DNA of 64,000 nt from Morinoia aosen (Eukaryota; Arthropoda; Malacostraca; Amphipoda; Talitridae), in assembly GCA_030386875.1 (NCBI GenBank), contig CM059577.1, positions 24,191,038 through 24,255,037 on the forward strand, in the 5' to 3' direction. The position numbers and the translations under genes are program-made. The notes under the pieces are model-generated. The model made no database searches and was not told where the DNA came from. It saw only the letters and a program-made list of their open reading frames with translations. Position 1 is the stretch's first letter; each line of letters begins with the position of its first letter. This document shows, piece after piece, positions 46,584-58,402 of the stretch.

Positions 46584-46820
46584 GATGCTTGACGATATTG
46601 TACATCCTTAATGAATTCGTGGCTCTTTGAGCTGAACTTCTCAACATTGGCTGTCCTGACTTATTGACCGTTTAAACAGTTTTTGTCTCTCCTACGTGAA
46701 CTCTCCGGAAACCAACCACTTGATTGGACACTGTGAACATTGAGATCTTCGGCGCGTTATAGTCTTTGTTACTGAAGCGCTAGAAACCTGGTTTTACTAC
46801 TACTACTACCATCGTGATCT

Positions 46821-48305
46821 GTGCCGAGGGCTGGGAGGAAACCGGCCAAGATCACGGAGACTCGTGGAGGTGGCCTCTTGGTGGAGGTGCGCAACCAGGA
46901 TCAGAGCCGTGCTATCTTGTGCATCCGCCATTTGGCTGGCGTGAGTGTTGAGGTGACCGCACATGGCAGCCTAAATGAAAGCAAAGGCACCATATGGTAC
47001 GCAAACTACCCACAGTACACTGACGAGCGCCTTTTAGAAGAGTTGCAGCAGTGTGGAGTTGAGGCCCTGTACCGGATAAAGAGACTGCAAAATGGCATTT
47101 TGGTTCCCACGTCCATATACATCCTCACTTTCGACCGTTGCTCTCTCCCTCAGTCGGTGGATATTGGTTGGACGAGGTGTAGGGTACGGCAGTACGTCCC
47201 AAAGCCACGCCGTTGTTTTAAGTGCCAGAAGTACGGTCACGGAGCAAAGACATGCCGATCTCTGAGGAGCATATGTGCTAACTGTGCTCAAGAACAGCAC
47301 GAGCCGCCATGCGACCGACCTCCTATGTGCTCAAACTGTGATAAGCAACACTCAGCTGGATCCCGGGACTGCTTCTATTACAAAATAGAAGAGGAGGTGC
47401 TTGCCACGCAGACGACTCGAAGGCTAAGCTATGGAGAAGCGAAACGGTTAGTAAGCAGCAGGTACATCACCGGTGGTACGTCATACGCTGAAAGAGTGCA
47501 GGCCCCTCAGAGAAGACCAAGTGTTCTGACGACTGTGCGACCAGTGGGACCTGATGGAAACTCTGGTGCAGCTAGTCGAGAGCCCATTGCCGCTGTGGGT
47601 AGTTTGTCGCGTGCTGCGGGCCGCTCTGATATTAGATCACAGCATAGCACTAAACCAGCGCAGACTCCTAGACCCTCTTTTGCTGATGCTCTGAGCGATT
47701 TGCAGCCAGGCCTTCCGAATGTTGAACTTTCCACGGGCGCTGTTGCCCCTACTGTCTCGAGAAAACGTGTCCCGAGCGCATCGTCTCCTCCTACTGGCGC
47801 TGCCTCAGCAAAAGTGGCAAAAGCTTTGACGGGGAAAGACTGGAATAGAGATGGACCATAGTGCAAACGAAGCAGCATGGAAAGCGGCAGGAGCGACGAC
47901 GTGTCGCCAGTGCCTGGGGAGGACTTGCAGCCATCTAGCGGCTTGGGTTGTGCCCCGGACCCGGTGGTGGCTCGGACTGATGAGGATCTTGCAGCCCCGC
48001 GACGTTCTGATGCAAGACGCGACTCACTGACCTGTCGCCGTGCGGATAGCACCCGACCGAGCCGTGATACCATCGTGAGGCGCGACTCCGTAGCGCAGCG
48101 TGTGCGTTCGCTGGATCGCGTGATCACCGTACCCGAGGCTGTTTCTTCCCACATGTTAAAAGTATGTCCACCATCAAAACCTACCTCAATGCCCCCTCCC
48201 AAGGTGCCTTTGCATGTATGGGGCGATAGACCTGGCCAGCATAATCCGCCATCTTTGCTAAAATTACCAGATCCCAAAAAGAAACACCCAGACGATAAAA
48301 CCTAA
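46821..48305 (+). pseudogene. older I-group LINE ORF1, middle and C-terminal parts
   Basis: Open from about 46821 in one frame to 47861: LLVEVRNQDQSRAILCIRHL, then three knuckle-like clusters CFKCQKYGHGAKTC, CANCAQEQHEPPC and CSNCDKQHSAGSRDC. This is the RNA-binding Gag-like part of LINE ORF1. After a frame change the C-terminal part is open at 47877-48305 (VRSLDRVITVPEAVSSHMLK, PKVPLHVWGD) and ends TAA TAG. The upstream ORF1 N-terminus lies at 39740-40127, beyond the inserted LINE and one base out of frame. Confidence 0.82.
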
Positions 48306-48317
48306 TAGTGACATTTG

Positions 48318-51300
48318 ATGCAAACCATTATTCAGTGGAATGTTAGGGGGTACCGGAGAAACTACGGCGACTTGCGGACCCTCATAGAACAATACCAACC
48401 ACTATGCATATGTCTCCAGGAAACAATGCTGGGAGACCAAACCCCATCTCCTCCTGGGGTTTACAATATAGAAACTTACTTCCATGTGCCCGACCCGCTT
48501 CCCGGATCAGGACTGACCGTCCTCATCCGGAGAGATCTGGGCTATGCAAGGCTAGCACTGAATACTCAAATCCAGGCTATGGCGCTTCGCCTTTGGATTG
48601 GGAACAAACCCCCTAACAATTTGTAATGCATACATCTCGCCAGCAGGGCCAGTTTTCTTGCCAGACCTGATAAACCTATATAATCAACTGCCTGAACCCT
48701 CCGTTTTCGTTGGGGACTTCAACGCAAAGCATCCAGCGTGGGGTAATGTACAGAGTGATCCACATGGTAGAACGATGGACTCTTTCATTGTTAATACAAA
48801 CTCCTGCCTGCTGAACAACGGGGCGGCTACACACTTTCATGTTCAAACTGGCACTACGTCGGCAATAGATTTGAGCCTGTGCACCCCCGATGTCTTCCCG
48901 GACTTGCGATGGCGCGTGCTAGAGGATGCTCACGGCAGTGACCATTTCCCAATAGTCATTCATTTGGAGCAGTATGAGCCAATACCCACGGAGCCACGAT
49001 ATATGATGAAGCGATCAAATTGGAAAACCTATGAGGATATGACGCAGATGGACGAGGATGCTGAATATGGGAGTATGGATGAGCTAGTAGAACAGTTCAA
49101 CAGAACCCTGAGAAGCGCTGCGAACTTAGCTATCCCGGTGTTGCGCGGGAGTTTTCCCAAACACCGCGTCCCCTGGTGGACCAATAGCTGCGCTGTGGCC
49201 AATGTTGAACGAAAGCAAGCACTGAGGCGATACCAGCGTAGCGGTGAGCTAGCGGACAAGATAGCCTACAATAGGGCTAGAGCCAGGGCGCACTACGTCA
49301 AGGATGAAGCTCGCAAAGCCTCTTGGCGCAAGTATGTCACTGGTCTTAACGCAGACACGCCCATGTCCAAGATTTGGCAACGGGTTAGGAAAATGAACGG
49401 TCATTATAGTGTCAGCAAGCCTTGCCTAGAACTGGACGGTTCCCTCACGGCGGATCCGCAGCGAGTGGCGGATGCCCTGGCCGAGAATTTTTCCTCAGTA
49501 TGTAGTGATGCACATTACCCTCCTGCTTTCCGGGTGTATAAAAGGAGACAGGAACAGCTGAGACCGAACTTTACAGCTGAAGACGTTGTCTAATACAACG
49601 AACCACTCCCCATCCTTGAAATCTATCGTGCTCTGAAGAAATGTAAAAACACCGCGCCTGGGCCTGATGGAATCCATTACAAAATGCTCAAGAAAATGCA
49701 CTCCTCAGCTTTCCGTCACTGCAACGGTTCTCGCTTTTGCAAAACCCCAGAAACCTCCTGCTCGCACTGATAGCTACCGCCCCATCGCCCTCACAAGCTG
49801 CGTTGGGAAACTAATGGAGAAAATTGTAAACGTACGCCTGGTCAGATGGTTGGAGGCTGAAGAAATTTTAAACCCTGTTCAGTTTGGCTACAGGCAACTT
49901 CGAGGGACTACAGACGCTCTTGTGCGTTTTCAGAATCATCTGGTTAGCAGCGGCACGGCCCGTAAAAAGACTCTGTGTGTCTTTTTTGATCTTTATAAAA
50001 CTTACGACACGGTCTGGAGGCACGGGATCCTGCAGCGTGTGCATGAATGCGGCCTCCGGGGTAATATGGCGATATATCTTCAGCAGTTCCTGAGGGAGAG
50101 AAATTTCCGTGTCAAAGTGGGAAATGTCCTATCCCCGCTGCAAATCCAAGAGGAGGGCCTTCCGCAGGGGAGTGTGATGAGTTGTTCTCTCTTCTCCCTC
50201 GCCCTCAATGGAATCACCTCTAACTTGCCAGCCGGTGTGGCCTCGTCGCTCTATGTTGATGACTTCATAATATACTCCTCTTCAACTCTATTGCCGGCGT
50301 TGACACGTCGGATGCAGCTAGCAATAAACTGTGTGAACAACTGGGCTGGCCAGAATGGTTTTAGATTTTCTCCTGCCAAAACCGCAGCTCTTCTTTTTCA
50401 AGGCCGCTGTCGGCACGACCCTCCGCAGTTGTTGCTTCATGGGGAGCCGCTTAGTTTTGTGCACAGGGCAAAGCTCCTCGGAATGATTTTTGACGACAAG
50501 CTATCGTGGAAGCCTCACTTGGCTACCCTCAAGGCAGACTGTACCAGGAGGATGAACCTTCTCAAATGTGTCTCTGGACGATCCTGGGGAGCGGATCGTG
50601 CCACGCTGCTCCGACTATACCGAACGCTAATTAGGAGTAAGCTGGATTATGGTTGTATAATTTACCAACATGCGAAAGAAACTGCGCTAAAAACTCTGGA
50701 CCCCGTACACAACGCCGCTATCAGGCTTTACACTGGTGCTTTCCGAACCTCCCCCACGGAGAGTTTGTGTGTGGAAAGTGGTGTACCTCCTCTCTGGCTC
50801 CGCCGTGTACAGCTGAGCCTGCAGTACCTTGCCCGACTTGACCAGCTACCTCTGTCTCCGACGTGGGTTAGCGTACATGCACCCCTTGGACGGCACCTTC
50901 CTTTCCCATATTTTCTACTTTCGTCTAGAGATTACCCGACATTAGTAGCCACAATGCAACTAAGGCCCACGAGAGTCCTTCCGGTACTCTTTGACAACTC
51001 TCCAACATGGCGCCTACCAGTGGAGACTTTCTGCCCCGGGTGCAGAATGCCAAGGAAGGAGTCCATGCCAGCTAACTTTCTCAAGCATATTTTTATTTAA
51101 GACTCCCCATGCTGGAGGTGCATGGGGAGTCTTTTAAGATCTACACAGATGGTTCCAAAACATGCGGAGCTGTAGGTTGTGCTGCTGTTTCTGGGATGAG
51201 GGCGAGGGCTAAAAGATTGCTACCCGAGACCTCGAGCTACACCGCGGAGCTCTATGGTGTTTTGGAAGCACTTCAACTAGTTAAGGAGCACCCGCATGAT

Positions 51301-51870
51301 AAATTCACTGTTTTTATTGACTCGAAAAGCGTCATTGACTCTGCTCAGGCTTATGATAGCACTCACCCCCTCATCGGCGAGATCGTCATGACGCTGGTGC
51401 AGCTTGTGCGTGAGCACAAATATGTGAAATTGTGCTTGGTGCCCGGACACGTGGGGGTGTCAGGCAATGAAAGAGCCGACCAGGAGGCGAAACGTGTTGC
51501 GGATAGCGAAGAGGGAGCTCTAAATCAAATGGTACCTTTTCGGGACTACTATCCCGTGATCAGGGCTGCTGTAAGGCGTCTGTGGCAACAGGAGTGGGAC
51601 AACAGAACTGACAACAAACTGAGAACTATTAAACAAACAGTTCTGGAATGGCCCTCGTCGAGGTGTCGCGTCCGCCGGGTGGAGGTGCTGCTCTGCCGTC
51701 TTCGCATTGGACATACTCGACTGACCCACCGTTATCTAATGGAGCGACAACCTCAACCGCGATGCGAGCGGTGTCACGTTCCTCTGACCGTCAAACACAT
51801 CCTTGCTGAGTGCCCGAGATACGCTGCTGACCAAGTGTATGCTTTCCAAACCTCCGTCCTTTTGCCGTAG
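48318..51870 (+). pseudogene. older I-group LINE ORF2: APE, RT and RNase H, broken
   Basis: ATG at 48318 (MQTIIQWNVRGYRRNYGDL). Endonuclease: PLCICLQETMLG, FVGDFNAKHPAWGN, GSDHFPIVI. A frameshift near 48610 separates the N-terminus, a stop lies at about 49591, and a deletion of some 50-60 bases near 49700 removes part of the RT N-terminus when compared with the inserted LINE. The RT continues SYRPIALTSCVGKLMEKIVN, FFDLYKTYDTVWRH, EGLPQGSVMSCSLF and SLYVDDFIIYSS to 51100. The RNase H follows in another frame at 51109-51870 (FKIYTDGSKTCGAVGCAAVS, YTAELYGVLEAL, PGHVGVSGNERADQEA). Confidence 0.85.
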
Positions 51871-52340
51871 ATGAGGTGTTGACCAAAATGCTCGCGGAGA
51901 TCGATCGTGTAACTTTTAATGTGGATGCACTGGTGTTGTTTCTTGAGAAATGCAAATTGCTGTCAGAAATCTGATCGAAAATCGCACTTGAGCATCCCTG
52001 TTGTTTTTGTATTTGTTATCCATACTCTCACGTGCTCGGAAATGTATGTTTTCCTTGTTGTACTGCTTGAGAGATTTGACAGAGAGCCGCGCTGTAACGC
52101 ATTATAGTGAGGTCGGCTTGGAAATTTGAAAATGTAGAAACTGTAATATGGCCGGGCGCGCTGCGTTGGTACCTCGGGGGTTTCAGCGTGGGTAAGGCGT
52201 CCGGCCATAAATGGGTGGGCAGCTGAAACCCCCTACGGGGTTTGGCTGCTCAGTGCGTTCGAATGTACTGTGTTCTGTACAAACTTTAATGGGGCGACAC
52301 TTGTAATCTTGAGTTGTAATTATGATCATGATGAGTTAAA

Positions 52341-53087
52341 AAATACAAGCGTTCAGCTATATGGCAATGTGATCAGAATTAAAGGTTTCTAACAGACTTA
52401 ACTCAACATGCTCAACTGACTTTCACACCAGAAATTTAGGTTATGAGGAGATAGAAATGATAATTGTACTGTATTGTTGAGATTAATTATTCTATTATAC
52501 TCTGCGTTTATATTTGAGAGTACTAAGGAAATATGTATATGAAGAGCAAGAAATTGAGCCTCCCACCACTAAAACAGTCAAGACTTGAATAAGAATAGAC
52601 AATCAGCTATAAGGAGAACTAAAACGATTTTCCTAGAAAATAAAGGTCAGCATTGAAGAGTAGCCTTCACAATCGATATATTTCAACAGGTTTCCTCGAT
52701 TATCTCGACGTAAAGTTTGATTACGTCGGTACAACCTTGTTACGTGAAATTCGCGAGTTCAAGATTGAGCATGTAATTGAAATTCCTCATAAACAAGATC
52801 ATTCAATGCGAAGGCGCTGTTAGCCATCATATGTCCACCATCACAAAAGCTTTTCAACGGCCTTTTACAAATTAACTTATTCTAACCTCACAGTAACTAA
52901 AATGAACTCGTCTCTCTAGAGCGTCCGAACTCGGCTGCATCATTCTCTGAAATTACGCTCCCTGCATGGATAAATGTGTGTAAACTATCTACCAAGACTA
53001 TGTAGATAGATAGCTTTTAGCTTAATACTAAAACGATTAAATTGAAAGCGATCGCCAATGAACTCCTAGGGGTTCAATAAACCTCAC
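52341..53087. other. 5' end of the large intron of the minus-strand gene
   Basis: AT-rich, no ORF and no recognised repeat. It lies between the LINE 3' end and the 5' splice site of the exon at 53088-53268. Confidence 0.4.
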
Positions 53088-53268
53088 CTGGTCGCAACTG
53101 TACGGAGCTCTCGCACTGGTAATACCTTCTGCTGTCCTTCGGTCGATTCATTGACAGAAGCTGTACTGCAGTCACGTGCTGGAGGCCGAATTTGTCTTCT
53201 TTGTATTTAGCGTAAAGAGAGGCCGGGATTTTGCGTGGGGCTTTCGTGCCGCTGGAAGTTTTGCGAAT
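53088..53268 (-). CDS. internal coding exon of the same minus-strand host gene
   Basis: On the minus strand AACTTTTCAG is followed by ATTCGCAAAACTTCC, and the exon ends GCGACCAG with donor GTGAGG. The 181 bases are open in phase 0: IRKTSSGTKAPRKIPASLYA, KYKEDKFGLQHVTAVQLLSM, NRPKDSRRYYQCESSVQLRP, plus one base. That base joins the two at 38709 to give Glu, so the next residues are EGEEDDHS. Basic N-terminal half, no known motif recognised. Upstream exons should lie beyond 53268 but were not found. There is no ATG start in this exon's N-terminal part, so it is internal. Confidence 0.68.
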
Positions 53269-54060
53269 CTGAAAAGTTGATAGTTATGCTACTAATTTAA
53301 AAACTGAATTTTACACATCATCTGGCTTTCAAGTAACTATAAAACGTGGTGCCGAGCGAGACTGTTCATATATTTTTTCAGATGATTTGTAGTCAAACTG
53401 ATTTCGATTCTAGTCAGGTCTTTTACCCCTAAATCGACTTAATTTTTCACGCATATTAACGTTATTGCTACCACCATTAGACTGGCGCTGGCATCAGGTT
53501 CTCTTCGCATCACAATAAGGAAAGAACTGCCACTCGGTAGCAAACTTCAAAAAACACAATTTGACAAGAAATTAAATTAATGAGCATTTTTCTTGAGCGT
53601 GTCATAGCCAGCACTTGAGGCGTTAAGGGTTAACATAAATAATACAAAAATGAGTTCATGTAAATAATAAACGATCAATATGAAATTCATTGCGTCTCCG
53701 CAACTCAATATTAAAATTGGGTTTCTCAATTATGCATTACTTCTTATCGGACCTATAACTTATCTATTTTGCATTTTATACAAAAACTACAACAACAAAG
53801 CATCATAGTATTCTTTAGGGTCAATGACTTCAAAATCTAATTGCAGGCGTGTAAACATGTCATGAAATATTTTACTACAAACAAAACTGAGTAACAGAAA
53901 AGTCACACCCATATTTAATTGACCGATTCTGGGAACAGTCTAGCTCGATAACAATAATACGTAATTTTTAAATTCTCTCTGCAATCCCGAAAGAGAGAGG
54001 ATCGCACATTTCTAATGCTTCTCTTTCCACTGAAGTTCAGACCTGCACAAGTGTAGAAGT
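53269..54060. other. intronic sequence upstream of the minus-strand exon
   Basis: AT-rich with no ORF. It is expected to belong to the next intron of the minus-strand gene. No further exon was recognised. Confidence 0.35.
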
Positions 54061-54094
54061 ATGCAACTGGAAACAAATGTTCTCAACTTTTGAT

Positions 54095-54600
54095 TCATTA
54101 AAAACTTCCTGCACTCGAACAATGCCGAGACTTAGAAGAGAAAAAATGCACTCTCGTCATTTCTGGGAAGGAACTACCGCAATCACACACCAACGAAAGT
54201 TGCAAAGCAACAGTCTGCAAACTTCTGAAGGACATCAACATCGACCTCAGTGATGCTGACATCACGTCAGCTAACCAAATGGGGGAGAAAACAAATAACT
54301 GGAAACGAGGATCGAAGAAACATTGCTTTCGAACTAAAACATTATAACAAAAAACGCGAAATTCCCACCGCCTACCGAGCAAATAAACCAAAGTTCTTCA
54401 TTAATGAAGATCTAATACATTCACGAGGCAAGATTATGTACGCCTTGAGAATAGCCAGAAGAAAATTCCCGGAAAAAATTGGAATTCCGAGGACCCAGGA
54501 CGGAAACATCTTCGCATTCACCCCTTGACAACCGGACTCAAGACGCCATCAGATTAATACGCCAGAAGAGCTGGACAAATACCTGATGCTGCAACTGGAT
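54095..54600 (+). pseudogene. LINE ORF1 remnant with FP25K-like C-terminal domain
   Basis: Two frames carry one conserved pattern. First KELPQSHTNESCKATVCKLL and INIDLSDADITSANQMG, then at about 54300-54525 RRNIAFELKHYNKKREIPTA and KPKFFINEDLIHSRGKIMYA to RTQDGNIFAFTP. The xxFINEDL...R..IMYALR pattern is that of the baculovirus FP-like domain found in ORF1 of many Jockey-superfamily LINEs, an RNA-binding helper for the RT. The frames are shifted against each other, so the copy is dead. The following AT-rich spacer (54600-55116) leads into the hAT-like insertion. Confidence 0.62.
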
Positions 54601-55149
54601 ATGTCATCGAAACAGGTCTTGGATGATTAGGCTTAAGCTTGGATGATCACCTCAATTAGTCACCATCATAATATGTAACTGTCACTGATTTCATGTCACT
54701 GACGCCTAAAATTTTATAACATTACACTATAACTTTATAACTTCAAGCTGTATAGCTTCATGTCGTAAATCACTTCCAACTTTTTAAAATATTAAAGATA
54801 TCAGTCTCGCCCCAATTTTTACAATTTTTCGGCAGATGTATGTGAACACTTATGACAGATGTATGTGAACTTGGCAATAACGCCATCAGCAACATGTAAC
54901 TACCAATGTCATAATGGAATTTAGATTTCCACCTTGTTCGCTTTCCCACCTTATTTGTATGTAATTTTTACCAGTATGATCATTATTAAGTGTGAACTAT
55001 ATTAGCTGATTAGATATGTCATTGTCGCCTTATTTTTTAAAACTTAATACCTGTTGTATGAGAACTTTGTGACAACGCCTCAGCAATTTGTACACACCCA
55101 TGTTGTGATATTGAACCAGGGTTGCGGAGTCGGGGGGTGGAATAAATTT

Positions 55150-55410
55150 GCGACTCCGACTCCGACTCCACCTTTCCAGAATTTGGCGACTCCGACTCCG
55201 ACTCCGACTCCACCCTTTCAGAATTTGGCGACTCCGACTCCGACTCCACCTTTTCAGAATTTGTCGACTCCGACTCCGACTCCACCTTTTCAGAATTTGG
55301 CGACTCCGACTCCGACTCCGACTCCATTTCTCCAGAATTTGGCGACTCCAACACCGACTCCGCCTATTCACAATTTTGTGGCTCCAACTTCACCTATTCA
55401 TAATTTATAA
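55150..55410 (+). repeat. GACTCC minisatellite, left subterminal array
   Basis: About seven higher-order units of roughly 33-39 bases. Each has two to four GACTCC hexamers and a spacer of the type ACCTTTTCAGAATTTGGC. Reading frames through it (Thr-Pro or Ser-Glu repeats) are artefacts of the repeat. Confidence 0.9.
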
Positions 55411-55679
55411 GATGAATATTTTATTTCTTAACTAGTGTACACACACCGTCAAAAATGACGAGATTCAATACCTTTCTTCAACATATTTTCGTTTGAGTGG
55501 AGTTTCCATGCTTTCAGCTTTTTCCAAAGGTAACTTAATTTTCTTATAAGAGTAATAATCACTCAGAACACAGCATTTTTGAGCCGCAAGAGAAGTAGTT
55601 ATAGCCATTCGTGTCGTATCCAAGATACAGAAATTCAGCATTACTGAAAGTAACTGCGAACATGTGTATGTATATTTCA

Positions 55680-55752
55680 ATATGCAATACAGTACATTGC
55701 AATACAGTATATTGTAATATACAATACAGCATATTGTAATATGCAATACCCC
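55680..55752. repeat. short AT-rich tandem/palindromic repeat
   Basis: About three units of CAATACAGCATATTGTAATA-type sequence, each partly self-complementary. They lie within the hAT-like element, with no gene nearby. Confidence 0.6.
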
Positions 55753-56509
55753 GCCGAACTCGGTATTCACGATACAAACTTGAGTATATAAGGCTATGGA
55801 TCGCTCTAATTGTGATGAAAGTGACTTATCATAGAGCTATTGCACAACGAAAATGAGTGTATTAATTGACCGTGAACTGGAACCAAGACCGCCAGTGCAA
55901 ATTTTTTCCTATCAATTATTCTTAACAGCGTGACACAAAACGTATAAATAAACACACGACAGTCATTCTTAGTAGTAAACGGTTGCAGGTGTTGAAACCT
56001 GTGCATATATTCATTATATTCTTTATTATCGAACGACTTTTAAATTGACTACAGATTGTTAATAATCAAGATACTAGTGTACATGATTGGTCAATAATGA
56101 CGGGATCCAATGGTATCGTTTTAAAAAAATCTCAAGATAAAAATGGCAAACAAATATATCCATTGTAGAAGTACCCGCGATTAAAATACAGTATTCTCAT
56201 ACTTGTGACTGGTAAAACTCGTATCACAGATACGGTCATTAAGCATATTTAAAAACGTCACAAACGCACACAACAACCAAGCAAATTGTATAACATAATA
56301 CCTATCTGAATTTTAATTTAAATTATTGTTCGCAAGAGGTTTTTAAAAAATTTGCCATACCTTTTAAGCATTTAAATGCCTTTGAAATTTAAATGCGATG
56401 AGCCGCATTTTCTTGACAGTTGATTCGATTTTCACGCAATGGTTTTTACTTATAAACATAAGTGAGCAGATGCCTGGTTTTTCATATTTCGATGGTATTT
56501 ATGATACTG

Positions 56510-57517
56510 AGTTTGGAGACTGGTTACAGAGTTTGGTAGAGTGTGCGAAAGGCGGAAATTGAGGGTAAATGTGAATAAAAGTAAGGTGATGAGATGTTCA
56601 AGAGGTGGAGTGTTTGGAACTTTGGATGTGAGGTTGAATGGGGAAGTTTTAGAGGAGGTAGAGCATTTTAGGTACCTCGGGTCGGATGTGACTGTTAAGG
56701 ATAGTATGGAAGTAGAAGTGAAGCATCGAGTGAGTGAAGGTTGTAAGACATTGGGTGCAATGAGGAAAGTTTTTGAATGCAGGAGTTTGAGTATGAATGT
56801 TAAGAGGGGACTGTATGAAAGTTTGATTGTGCCAGTTTTGTTGTATGGAGCAGAGTCCTGGGGGTTGAGAGCAGCTGAGAGGAGGAAGTTGGATGTGTTT
56901 GAGATGAAGTGTTTGAGGAGCATGTATGGAGTAACTAGAAGAGATAGGATCAGGAATGAGTTGGTTAGGGGGCAGACGGGTGTTATCAAAAAGTTGAGCA
57001 GGCGAGTGGATGAAAGAGTGCTTGGATGGTTTGGGCATGTTGAAAGAATGAATGTTGAGCGGCTGGTGAAAAAGATATATATGTCGGAAGTGAGTGGTCT
57101 TCGAGCGCGAGTTAGACCACGGATGAGTTGGATGGATGGGGTGAGACGTGCTTTGTATGAGAGGGGTCTGACTGTGGACGTGGCGAGAGGGATGGCTGCG
57201 GACAGAAGTGAGTGGGGGCAGTGTATAAGGAGGTAATTTTAATTTTGACGCGTTACTGGAAGCTGCCCGCGTGTGATGGGGTTGACCTGTCATGTGCGGG
57301 GGGAGGGGCTGCACTCAATGAAGCGGTCGGGGTAAACCAGCTGTGGCTGTCGGGCCTGACTGTGGGAGGTGGTTGTGCTGGGCTGCTGCTGATCCTGGCA
57401 GTTCAGGTGCGGCCAGTGCTGCCTCTCTCGCCTCCTAGTGACTTAGTGTGGGGATTGTGGCCTGCTGTCGGCTACCCTCCCATAGGGAGGATAAGCCCGG
57501 TATATGTATGTATGTAT
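56510..57517 (+). mobile_element. 5'-truncated LINE with TATG tail and 15-bp target duplication
   Basis: It is flanked by the perfect direct repeat GTATTTATGATACTG (56495-56509 and 57518-57532). The body encodes the C-terminal part of a LINE reverse transcriptase to TAA at 57234-57236: RYLGSDVTVKDSMEVEVKHR, LIVPVLLYGAESWGL, WFGHVERMNVERLVKKIYMS, RPRMSWMDGVRRALYERGLT. A GC-rich 3' UTR of about 265 bases ends in a (TATG)n tail at 57504-57517. About 230 codons are intact, but the RT palm is missing, so it is inactive. The perfect duplication suggests a recent insertion. The clade is not certain. Confidence 0.92.
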
Positions 57518-57623
57518 GTATTTATGATACTGTCCAAGCAAGCAGATTCCCATTGTAATGAGATAGGGGAAATTACGCACGAGAACATATACTTATCATT
57601 GACGGACACCTGGTTTTTTATTA

Positions 57624-58400
57624 TATCGGGTGTCCTGTAAAAATGTCCCCGATTTATAATTAATTATATCTCAGCTTTAAATTAACATATTTGAATTGCC
57701 TTTGTTCACAATGTAGTAAATTTTGTTTCCTTTTCGAACAATTTATGTTATTGAAAATCGGTTGAATAACCACTTTATAATGTCCAATTTACTGAAAGGA
57801 GTAGAAAAATTAATTGTTCAAATGAAAAGTTTTTTAAACAATATTGATATTCTTCCTTATTTTGTAGTTTCCATAAAACTGAACACACAAAAATTTTAAG
57901 GAGTCACAAATCATTACCTTATCTAACGTTTAAATAAATAAAGTAATTTTAGTATCCAACGACATACCCTCCATTTCTCTCAAGGCAAGTATTACTTCAA
58001 GCCACCATTGAACGAAGAGTTTTACCCATTATTCCACCGTTTTCTATCGGTCCTTGAAACACTATTATTGAGAACACTTGAAACTTGAAACCTCTCAGAG
58101 GGTTTAAATACTTAGTTGTATGTACGATACATCGTTATGAAATTATTCTCAACAGTAGGTATTGAGGAATGAAGAAGAACACCAGTGTTGTTTTTAAAAC
58201 TTTCCCTTTGAACAATTTTTCTACCCCTTTCAGTAAATCGATCATCTTGAAGTTTATTCAACTGATTTTCAAAAACTTATATTATTTCAAAAGGAAACCA
58301 AATTGAATAAATTGTAAATAAAAGACAATTAAAATATGTTAATTTAAGCGGAGATATTATCAATTAAAAAATCCGGGACATTTTTATGGGACACGCAGTA
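57624..58400 (-). mobile_element. decayed mariner-like element with long inverted repeats
   Basis: The left end TATCGGGTGTCCTGTAAAAA and the right end (GGGACATTTTTATGGGACAC, then GCAGTA) are inverted copies extending about 200 bases or more each, with TA at both borders. The interior read on the minus strand gives a mariner-like transposase C-terminus (MGKTLRSMVA, then CLERNGGYVVGY) with a stop inside. Most of the transposase is gone, so it is non-autonomous. Confidence 0.75.
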
Positions 58401-58402
58401 TA

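Larger units (their letters stand above)
40128..46809 (+). mobile_element. younger I-group LINE, nearly full length, inserted in a relative
   Basis: About 6.7 kb (6.3 kb without the retroposon it carries). It has a GC-rich leader, ORF1 with CCHC knuckles, an APE endonuclease, a reverse transcriptase and an RNase H, and a 3' UTR ending in a TACTACTACTAC tail at about 46796-46809. The RNase H and the CCHC ORF1 place it in the I group of LINEs. Its ends are set by the 13-bp duplicated target CATCGAGATCTGT/CATCGTGATCTGT (one mismatch). Several stops and frameshifts make it inactive. Confidence 0.82.
46810..52340 (+). mobile_element. older I-group LINE, 3' segment (ORF1 middle to 3' UTR)
   Basis: It continues the element begun at 39236-40127, resuming at CATCGTGATCTGT. 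It is a clear relative of the inserted LINE (same domain order, similar zinc knuckles, APE, YVDD RT, RNase H) but diverged from it, so it is a different subfamily. The 3' UTR has a compact GC-rich stem region near 52150-52250 (AACCCCGTAG-type inverted words: GCTGAAACCCCCTACGGGGT). The 3' border near 52340, after ATTATGATCATGATGAG, is approximate. Confidence 0.78.

Noticed and set aside
55030-55435. Thr-Pro, Ser-Glu and Arg-Leu repeat proteins on both strands
   Set aside because: All are translations of the GACTCC minisatellite, which is open in several frames because its unit length is a multiple of three.
56649-57314. 221-codon minus-strand frame opposite the LINE RT fragment
   Set aside because: A shadow of the RT coding strand. 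The plus-strand translation has clear RT C-terminal motifs.
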